A DNA stretch of 64,000 nt from Actinomadura mexicana (GTDB taxonomy: Bacteria > Actinomycetota > Actinomycetes > Streptosporangiales > Streptosporangiaceae): NCBI RefSeq assembly GCF_900188105.1, contig NZ_FZNP01000002.1, forward strand, positions 124,001 to 188,000. Reading direction: 5' to 3'. Shown one piece after another: positions 57,522-64,000 of this stretch. Each line of letters opens with the position of its first letter. Positions within the stretch are counted from its first letter, which is position 1. The translations under genes were made by a program, and so were the position numbers. The notes beneath the pieces were generated by a model that saw only the letters and a program-made list of their open reading frames with translations, was not told the DNA's origin and did not search any database.

Positions 57522-58946
57522 ATGCCCCGCGCCCCCAGATCCAGCACCCGAGGTTCCCGGCCTCGCCCCGCCCGCCGTCCGGCGGACGAGCGACGGCCCG
57601 CCGCCAAGGCCGCGCCTCCGGCCGCGGTCAAGGCCACACCTCCGGCCCCCGCCGTCACGTCGTTCGCCGAGCTGCCGTTGCAGGCTCCGCTCCAGGAGAC
57701 GCTGGGCCGCCAGGGCATGACCGCGCCGTTCCCCATCCAGGCCGCCGCCCTCCCGAACGCCCTCGCAGGACGTGACGTCCTCGGCCGGGGCCGCACCGGG
57801 TCGGGCAAGACGCTCACGTTCGGCCTGGCGCTGCTCGCCCGCACCGCCGGTCACCGGGCCAAGCCCCGCAGCCCCCTCGCCCTGGTCCTGGTCCCCACCC
57901 GGGAGCTCGCCCAGCAGGTCACCGGCGCGCTCGAACCGTACGCGGACTCCGTGGGCCTGCGGATGACCACCGTGGTCGGCGGCCTGCCGATCCCGCGCCA
58001 GGCGAACGCGCTCGCACGGGGCGCCGACGTCCTGATCGCCACGCCCGGGCGGCTCGCCGACCTGATCGAGCGCGGCGACTGCCGGCTCGGCGACGTGCGG
58101 ATCACGGTGCTGGACGAGGCCGACCAGATGACCGACCTCGGCTTCCTGCCGCAGGTCACCCGGCTTCTGGAGCAGACGCCGCCCGACGGGCAGCGGATGC
58201 TGTTCTCCGCCACGCTCGACGGCGGCGTCGACCGGCTCGTCCGCCGGTTCCTCAGCGACCCGGTCACCCACTCGGTCGACCCGCCGGCCGGCGCGGTCAC
58301 CGCCATGGAACACCACCTGCTGCACGTCACCGACACTGACAAGCACGAGACGACCGTGCACATCGCGGCCCGCGAGAGCCGCGTCATCATGTTCGTCGGC
58401 AAGAAGCACCACGCGGACCGCCTCGTCCGCAAGCTGACCGCCCGCGGGATCAGCGCCGCCGCGATGCACGGCGGCAAGACGCAGTCGCAGCGCAACCGCG
58501 CGCTGGACGGCTTCCACCGCAAGGACGTCACCGTGCTGGTCGCCACCAACGTCGCCGCCCGCGGCATCCACATCGACGAGCTCGATCTGGTCGTCAACGT
58601 CGATCCGCCCGCCGACCACAAGGACTACCTCCACCGCGGCGGCCGCACCGCCCGCGCCGGGAACGCCGGAACCGTGGTCACCCTCGTCCTGCCCGAGCAG
58701 CGCCGCGAGATGGACGACATGATGACCAAGGCGGGCATCACCCCCCGCACCGTCCGCGTGCGCCCCGGTGACGCCGACCTGGCCCGCATCACCGGCGCCC
58801 GCCCGCCGGCCCGCGCCGCCGCCGCCCCGAACACCGCCCCGGCCCGCAAGCCGCGGCCCGCCGCCTCCGGCTCCCCGCGCGGGAACGCCCACGCCGCCGC
58901 GCCCTCGCGCAGGCCGCGTCGGCGAGCGCCCTCGCTCAACAGCTGA
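57522..58946 (+). CDS. DEAD-box RNA helicase
   Basis: A 474-residue helicase. A basic, Pro-rich N-terminal tail (1-45) precedes the Q-motif region (FPIQAAALPNALAGRD), motif I GRTGSGKT, motif Ia PTRELAQQ, motif II VLDEADQM, motif III SAT, and motifs V (VATNVAARGIHI) and VI (HRGGRTARAGN). A basic, Ala/Pro-rich C-terminal tail follows from about residue 425. It follows cspA after 218 bp, including a terminator. RhlE/cold-shock-type helicases unwind structured mRNA and rRNA. Confidence 0.95.
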   Translation: MPRAPRSSTRGSRPRPARRPADERRPAAKAAPPAAVKATPPAPAVTSFAELPLQAPLQETLGRQGMTAPFPIQAAALPNALAGRDVLGRGRTGSGKTLTFGLALLARTAGHRAKPRSPLALVLVPTRELAQQVTGALEPYADSVGLRMTTVVGGLPIPRQANALARGADVLIATPGRLADLIERGDCRLGDVRITVLDEADQMTDLGFLPQVTRLLEQTPPDGQRMLFSATLDGGVDRLVRRFLSDPVTHSVDPPAGAVTAMEHHLLHVTDTDKHETTVHIAARESRVIMFVGKKHHADRLVRKLTARGISAAAMHGGKTQSQRNRALDGFHRKDVTVLVATNVAARGIHIDELDLVVNVDPPADHKDYLHRGGRTARAGNAGTVVTLVLPEQRREMDDMMTKAGITPRTVRVRPGDADLARITGARPPARAAAAPNTAPARKPRPAASGSPRGNAHAAAPSRRPRRRAPSLNS

Positions 58947-59169
58947 CCCGAGCCCTCTCGGCGGCGGTGAGGAGGAACTCCCATCGCCGCTGAGGCACCG
59001 ACGTCTGCGCGTCCCGTCGCCGCCGAAGCCGAGACCTCCGCCGGGGCGTCCTCGACACCCAGGTATCCGCCCGTGTAGTCGATCATCTCCCCGACATGCG
59101 CGGCGACGCGCCGGGGACATCATCGCCAAAGGCCATCGGCCAAGCCGACCAGTCCGGTCGGCGCGGGCG

Positions 59170-60273
59170 TCAGCAATTGCGCCAGACCGTGCCGATCTGG
59201 GTACCGGCCCAGACGGTGGTGGTGTGCGGGACGCGGGCCATCGAGTACGCGGTCGCCCCGGCGGGCGGGGTGGCACGGGTCCAGGACGCGCCGTCGAAGT
59301 GCAGCAGGTGCGCGGGGTCGAACGGGCTGGACACCCAGACGCCGCCCCGCCCGTCGGCGGCGATCGAGCCAAGGAAGCCGACGGTGGACATCGGGTGCGC
59401 CTCGCCGACCGGGTCGGACGGGCTCGGCATCCCGTGCACGGTGAACGCGGAGCCGTTCCAGTGGTGCAGCGTCGGCGGCGGGAACAGCGGGTGCTGTTCG
59501 AGGGCGTAGAACCAGACGTCGTCCGGGGCGACGTACTCGATCTGCAGGATCCAGTGGCCCCAGGTGGATTCCCACGGGGTGCGCGTCCAGTCCGTGCCGT
59601 CGAAGTGCCACAGCGGGGTCGGGCCGGTCTGCGACTCGCCGTATCCCCCGACCCAGACGTCCGTGGCGCTTCCGGCGGCGATGGCGTTGAGCCCGGAAGG
59701 CTGCGGGAGGGTGAGCGCATTCGTCCACTGGCCGTGCCGTCGCACCGACACCGTCGTGGCGTCCCCACTGACCCCGGTCGCCCACAGCCCGCCCGTCCGG
59801 TCGACCTCGATGGCCTGCAGCAGTTCGCCGGTGGGGCCTGCCACCGTCGTCCAGCGGCGTCCGTTCCAGTGCAGCAGGTCGGTGCGCTCTTGAGCGTTCC
59901 GGCCTGCGGCGAGGGCCCACACGTCCGCGGCGTGCCAGGCGCGGACGTCGTTGACGACGACCAGCCCCTCAGGCATCGCGGCGCGGGTCCAGCCGCGCGG
60001 GGACCGATGCAGCATGACGGCACGCGAGTCCGGCTCGAACGCGTTCTCGGTACCACCCGCGAAGACATGCCAAGGGTCCGGCGCAGCAAGACCGAGCAGC
60101 TGGCTCCGCCCCGCCATCGGCGGGACAGGCACATCGACCCACTCCCCCAGCGCCGGGCCGGCGGCGCGCGCGACCCCACCCAGCGACCCACCGACAGCGG
60201 CCCCGACCATCACGGCCCCGCCCAGCCCAAAGGCCCGACGCGACAGCAGGGGATTCAGCGGGCTTCGATCCAC
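59170..60273 (-). CDS. Tat-exported beta-propeller-like protein
   Basis: A 367-residue protein. The N-terminus has a twin-arginine motif, SRRAFGLGG (Arg12-Arg13), then a hydrophobic stretch and an AxA-type site (VARAAG). The mature part has about six to seven repeated Trp-rich blades (e.g. ADVWALAAGRNAQERTDLLHWNGRRWTTV, TDVWVGGYGESQTGPTPLWHFDGTDWTRT, DDVWFYALEQHPL). It lacks obvious catalytic motifs. Such proteins are secreted scaffolds or sugar binders; function unknown. Transcribed alone and convergent with the helicase gene. Confidence 0.82.
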   Translation of the reverse strand: MDRSPLNPLLSRRAFGLGGAVMVGAAVGGSLGGVARAAGPALGEWVDVPVPPMAGRSQLLGLAAPDPWHVFAGGTENAFEPDSRAVMLHRSPRGWTRAAMPEGLVVVNDVRAWHAADVWALAAGRNAQERTDLLHWNGRRWTTVAGPTGELLQAIEVDRTGGLWATGVSGDATTVSVRRHGQWTNALTLPQPSGLNAIAAGSATDVWVGGYGESQTGPTPLWHFDGTDWTRTPWESTWGHWILQIEYVAPDDVWFYALEQHPLFPPPTLHHWNGSAFTVHGMPSPSDPVGEAHPMSTVGFLGSIAADGRGGVWVSSPFDPAHLLHFDGASWTRATPPAGATAYSMARVPHTTTVWAGTQIGTVWRNC

Positions 60274-60696
60274 AGCGCCTCCTCGAACGACCGAACATCA
60301 ACGCCAGCATTTACTGGCAAGATCAGAAAAACCACCCCCTGACCTCATACGGCCACCTCAATCCCACCCGCGGCCACCCGCGCCCCAGCCCAACCGCCCG
60401 CATCCACCCGGCCGATCTCCTCAGAATTCCCCTCGCGCCCCCACCCGCGGTCGCAGGGCTCCCGTTGCCCTGGCCTTCACCTGACGTGCACGCGCCCAAG
60501 GTGTCCTCACCTGGCCTTCGGCATGTGACAGACCACCACGTTCCCTACAGTCCAAGGCGGGGTTGTTCATCCCGAGATGGGACGCATGCACGTTCGGCCC
60601 GATATCGGGCTAACGATGATGTCTGTCATCCCATGTAGGCATGGACGCGTCACACACACACCGCGCTCTACGGACGGGTCGGCTTCGGAGGTGGCG
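60274..60696. other. Divergent intergenic region, no gene seen
   Basis: These 423 bp separate the Tat-exported protein gene from the large plus-strand gene. Near 60540-60650 composition is noticeably less GC-rich, as expected for promoters, but I could not pick a convincing -35/-10 pair. Confidence 0.5.
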
Positions 60697-63600
60697 ATGG
60701 GGCGGCAAACTGGTGGTCATGAGGGGCCGGCCCCGTTAGGCCTTCTTGCGGCGCCTGACTGGGATCTCAGGCCCGCAGGTCTCACGGACGCTGTGCTGGC
60801 CACAGTCGCCGGCGAGGACGTACAGGTACTCCTTCACGGTTGCCCGCCCAGAGTTCTTCGTGCGGTGCTGGGCCAGGTCGGCTTACGGGATTCCAGAAAG
60901 GTTTCGCTGCGGACGGCCGAGATGGTGCTGCGCACGCTGCGCGGCGGAGAGCCGCGCCGCCGCGGCGCCCTCCAGGAAGTGATCAGCGCGGTCTGGCTGC
61001 ACTGCTTCGGCAATCAGGATGGCCTCACGGACTCCGACTGCCGGGCTCTGTTGACTCCGGCCTCAGCGGCGAGGGTTCTCGCTCATGCCCCCGTGATGCG
61101 CGCCTGCCTGGCCTCCCCGCTTCCCATCTCGATCGTGAACTGGTGTCTCGCCCGAGTTGTCGAAGTGAATCGCCCCCTCGCCCCCGTGGCACTCGGCCTG
61201 CTTGTCGCCGATCTAGACCGTCTGGGCACTGCGGCGGATGCCGTCTCGTCAGCGTGGGGAGCTCTGCGCGAACGGAACCCCTCACTTCCGAACCGACCTG
61301 CCGGACTCGTCGATCTGCGACAGATGGCTCGGCAGGATCCTTACGACCACGAAAGCGAATCCGTCTTGGTCTCGGACCCGACCGCCCCCGCCGTTGCCGA
61401 TGGCACGGTCAGCGCGGGGCACGACCTTCAGCAAATGACCGACGCGCTCGACAAGCTCCGACTCGGCCTTCAGGAGGCGGCGGACGCCGCCGACCGGGCG
61501 GCTGCGGATCTTCGCGCCGGACGCCGCCCGGGGGAGCACGACATCATCCTGCTCGGTGAGGCGGTCACCGATTTCGACGCCCTGCACGAGCAGGTCGCGG
61601 CCATCGCGCAAGGCGCTGAACCGGCGGCCGACCTGGCGGTGCTGGCGACCGTGCTGGAGGCCGCACGGTCGGCCGAGGCGCACGCCGGGCACGTCCGCAG
61701 ACTGACGGGTCTTCAGGGGCCGGAGGCGTTCGCCGAGGCCATCGAAACGGTGCGCCGGATGGCCCGTAGCGCGTCCGGAAGCGGCCTGGCGGACCTCGCC
61801 GAGCTGATCGAGCCGACCGAGGGACCGGACGCTTTCGAGCGAACGCACGCGCTCGCCGAATCCGCCCGGCAGCTTCTGCCCGACGGATGCCGCAAGCTCG
61901 TCGACCTCGCGCTGATGGGCGGCCTCACGATCGGCGAACCGCCCGCGGAGGGCGGGGCGATGGCAGGGGCATCCACCGCCATTGAGGCGCCCACCACCGC
62001 TGATCCGGGCAAGCCGAGGGTCGAGGCCTCGCCAGCGAACGACTCCGAACCGACCCCCGCAAGCGAAGAGTCCCGGCTCGCCGAGGACGAGTTGGATGAG
62101 CTGGACGCGTACATCGCCGAATCCTTCCCCGGCATCCGGAGCGGCGGACCCAAGGACCGTCACGATTCCGGTGACCGCGCGGATGGCGAGGTCACGGAGG
62201 AGGGCATCCGTGGCGGAATGGCCGCGGAGCCGGCGCCCGAGGAGAAATCCGTCCCGAAGGAGGACACGCCGAGCTCGGAAAGTGCTGAGCCGGGTGCGGC
62301 GGGAGACGTGGACCAAGACGAGGGCGAGGCGGCTCGGAAGCTCTCTGCGGCCGTCGTCGCCATGCCGGAGTTCGCGGCCGCCGAGGCAGCGGCGTTGAGC
62401 GCCGGGCGGCTCGGACTGGCGGGCTGGATGCGCACCGCGGCCGGCAGGCCGATCGCGGAGGAGGCGGCGCGGCGCTGCGCAGCGATCGCGGCGGAAATGG
62501 CGGTCTTCGCGGGGCCACTGTCGGCCGAGTTCGCCGCGGCCGCCGTGGACGTGAATGCCGAAGCTCTGGCCGACGATCCCGCGGGACGCCTGCTGATGTG
62601 GGGGGCCGCGATCCGGGGCGGCCTGATTCACCCCACTCCCGAGTCGACCAGGTTGCTGGAAGAGCTCGCCGTCTTCGTCTCGGGCCATCCCGCACTGGTG
62701 CACTGCGGAGACGCGTTCGCGCGCGCGGCACGCAGCGGGGCCTATCTCGGTTCGGGAATCGCCGGCCATGCGCGCGGCAGGGCCGAGACGGCGATGATCC
62801 GGGCACAGGCCGCGCGCGAGGCGGCCCGGCTGCTGGAGGAGGAGCCCCGGCGCAGAATCAACTATCAGCTGGCCACCGAGGTCTGGAAGGCGCTAGTCCT
62901 GCCCCAGGGCACGATCGGGAGGCTGCTGGCGATCGCCGCGCAGGACGACCCGGCAGGCGTCGTCGAGGCCACGCAGGAGATCACCCGGCTGCGCGCCAAC
63001 GGCGAGATCGACCGGATGATCGACGAGACGCATCGCCGCATCGCCGCGCGGCGGCGCGCCAAAAAGATCATCGGTGGCGCCCGCGCTCAGCTCATCAGCA
63101 AGGCCAAGACCGCCATCGACACGGTGGGCGAATGGGTTCGGGCCGTGAAGGAGACCGCCGCTCCGGACGCCACGGCCACCCAGGACTGGAGGCTCGGGGC
63201 TCTCGGGAAGCTCCAGGAGTCCGTCATCGAGCGCCGCGCCGAAATCATGTCCGCGCTGGACGAGCTGGCATCCTCCCCGGATGGTGTGTCGGCCGCCGCG
63301 GCCGAGGCCACCCGCGGCCTCCTCATGCAGACCCTCGACATGCTTGACGGCGCGTCCGTTCCGCAGACCGAGCCGGCAGCCGCCCACGTGCTGAACCGGG
63401 ACCTGCTGCTCGCCCCCGACGTCGCGGTGCAACCGGCGTCGTTCGAACCCGTCGAACCGCCGTCGGTGGACCAGCTCATGCCGGTCGCCCGAGCCGACGA
63501 CCAGGCGTGGCGCGCGGCGTTCGAGCAGCGGGCGCAGCGCGGCGACCACGAGGGCACTCTTGGGATCATCACCGTGCTGGAACACCGGCAGCCGGAACTC

Positions 63601-64000
63601 GCCGCAGAGCTGCGGGAACGCCGTGAGGCACTGATCGCGAGCACCCGCAAGGCCACCGACGTGCGAATCGACAAGCTCCGCGATCGCGTCGCCGGTTGGG
63701 CGCGTGACGGGGTGCTGGCAGAGCACGAGGTCCGCCGCGCGGACGAGACCCTGGGCCCCCTCACCGGTGAGCGGCGCGACTTCGATCGGATCGGACGCTC
63801 TCTGGACGAGCTGGCCGTCCGGCTGGAGGAGTGGCGCGCGACCGCGATCGAATGCGAGCGCGCCAGGCTGGACGAGCAGGCTCGAGATGACGCGCAGATC
63901 GCCGCGTTTCGCGACCGCATCGCCGAGCGCATAGACGATGGCGACCTCACGACGGCGCGGGAGTACCTGGCTCAGATCCGGGCCGACCGGCAGTTGCACG
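60697..64000 (+). CDS. Very large helical protein of unknown function (partial, 3' end outside window)
   Basis: An open frame of at least 1101 codons without a stop; GGAGGT lies 4 bp before the ATG. I do not recognise the family. The N-terminal about 200 residues form a compact domain. About 245-420 is helical, rich in Ala/Glu/Arg with coiled-coil character (DLQQMTDALDKLRLGLQEAADAADRAA). About 425-540 is an acidic, disordered linker, followed by more helical regions, including RRRINYQLATEVWKALVLPQGT and a repeated DDGDLTTAREYLAQIRADRQ type near the edge. Membrane helices are absent. Size and isolation recall proteins of defence or conflict systems, but no catalytic motif is visible so far. 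Confidence 0.75.
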   Translation, partial: MGRQTGGHEGPAPLGLLAAPDWDLRPAGLTDAVLATVAGEDVQVLLHGCPPRVLRAVLGQVGLRDSRKVSLRTAEMVLRTLRGGEPRRRGALQEVISAVWLHCFGNQDGLTDSDCRALLTPASAARVLAHAPVMRACLASPLPISIVNWCLARVVEVNRPLAPVALGLLVADLDRLGTAADAVSSAWGALRERNPSLPNRPAGLVDLRQMARQDPYDHESESVLVSDPTAPAVADGTVSAGHDLQQMTDALDKLRLGLQEAADAADRAAADLRAGRRPGEHDIILLGEAVTDFDALHEQVAAIAQGAEPAADLAVLATVLEAARSAEAHAGHVRRLTGLQGPEAFAEAIETVRRMARSASGSGLADLAELIEPTEGPDAFERTHALAESARQLLPDGCRKLVDLALMGGLTIGEPPAEGGAMAGASTAIEAPTTADPGKPRVEASPANDSEPTPASEESRLAEDELDELDAYIAESFPGIRSGGPKDRHDSGDRADGEVTEEGIRGGMAAEPAPEEKSVPKEDTPSSESAEPGAAGDVDQDEGEAARKLSAAVVAMPEFAAAEAAALSAGRLGLAGWMRTAAGRPIAEEAARRCAAIAAEMAVFAGPLSAEFAAAAVDVNAEALADDPAGRLLMWGAAIRGGLIHPTPESTRLLEELAVFVSGHPALVHCGDAFARAARSGAYLGSGIAGHARGRAETAMIRAQAAREAARLLEEEPRRRINYQLATEVWKALVLPQGTIGRLLAIAAQDDPAGVVEATQEITRLRANGEIDRMIDETHRRIAARRRAKKIIGGARAQLISKAKTAIDTVGEWVRAVKETAAPDATATQDWRLGALGKLQESVIERRAEIMSALDELASSPDGVSAAAAEATRGLLMQTLDMLDGASVPQTEPAAAHVLNRDLLLAPDVAVQPASFEPVEPPSVDQLMPVARADDQAWRAAFEQRAQRGDHEGTLGIITVLEHRQPELAAELRERREALIASTRKATDVRIDKLRDRVAGWARDGVLAEHEVRRADETLGPLTGERRDFDRIGRSLDELAVRLEEWRATAIECERARLDEQARDDAQIAAFRDRIAERIDDGDLTTAREYLAQIRADRQLH

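Noticed and set aside
58958..58993. Possible terminator after the DEAD-box helicase gene
   Set aside because: The stem is imperfect, the loop is 18 nt and there is no T-rich tail; support is too weak.

Overview
The window is very GC-rich throughout, with frequent GTG starts and many 1-4 bp ATGA or GTGA gene overlaps. This points to a filamentous actinomycete. Thermomonosporaceae/Streptosporangiales (Actinomadura-like) is my guess from gene content and is inference only. No rRNA, tRNA, CRISPR array, integrase, relaxase or intact insertion sequence was found. The window mixes catabolic, secretion and natural-product genes.

1-9.7 kb (minus strand): one tight operon of 13 genes, cut by the left edge. 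It reads, in transcription order, 4-oxalocrotonate decarboxylase/hydratase family enzyme, ABC-importer lipoprotein, two permeases, ATPase, creatininase-family hydrolase, LigB-type and LigA-type extradiol dioxygenase subunits, ACMSD-type decarboxylase, GntR/FCD regulator, isochorismatase-family hydrolase, 4-oxalocrotonate tautomerase and semialdehyde dehydrogenase. Together these enzymes outline import, ring cleavage and meta-pathway funnelling of a hydroxylated (possibly amino- or amide-bearing) aromatic acid, most like the protocatechuate 2,3-cleavage (Pra) route. A dyad at 9789-9811 may be the operator.

9.9-21 kb: an actinobacterial type IV secretion-like locus. Minus strand: pilin-like, Cys-rich membrane, VirB6-like, SCO6880-family and VirB4-like proteins plus a P-loop-like protein. 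Plus strand: a VirB1-like lytic transglycosylase/NlpC hydrolase, a lipoprotein and a VirD4-like coupling protein with degenerate Walker motifs. There is no relaxase.

21-29.7 kb: a pseudokinase with a repeat stalk and a Fn3-like ectodomain, convergent with a four-gene minus-strand operon (exported propeller-like protein, MoxR ATPase, DUF58, transglutaminase-like membrane protein that lacks the Cys and His of the usual triad).

30-45.5 kb: two divergent catabolic operons. Minus: hyuA, hyuB, then a toluene-4-monooxygenase-type diiron monooxygenase (alpha, gamma, Rieske, effector, beta), then a PucR regulator. Plus: a decayed RsbW-like gene, an NCS1 permease with a zinc-ribbon tail, a succinate-semialdehyde-dehydrogenase-like enzyme and a ferredoxin reductase that probably supplies the missing electron-transfer component. 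Each operon starts with a near-identical ~82-bp promoter block, in inverted orientation, containing a perfect 22-bp box.

45.5-46.4 kb: a scar holding truncated MFS and LysR genes. 46.6-53.5 kb: a compact cinnamycin-type lanthipeptide cluster (DurN-like, precursor, LanM, CinX-like hydroxylase, fused ABC exporter). The predicted core, CASTCSSGPFTFACDGSTK, differs from cinnamycin at several positions.

53.6-64 kb: housekeeping and regulatory genes (MerR-like, STAS, GAF, tudor-like, cold-shock protein with an attenuator-like leader, DEAD-box helicase, Tat-exported propeller protein) and the 5' part of a very large helical protein of unknown function that runs off the right edge.
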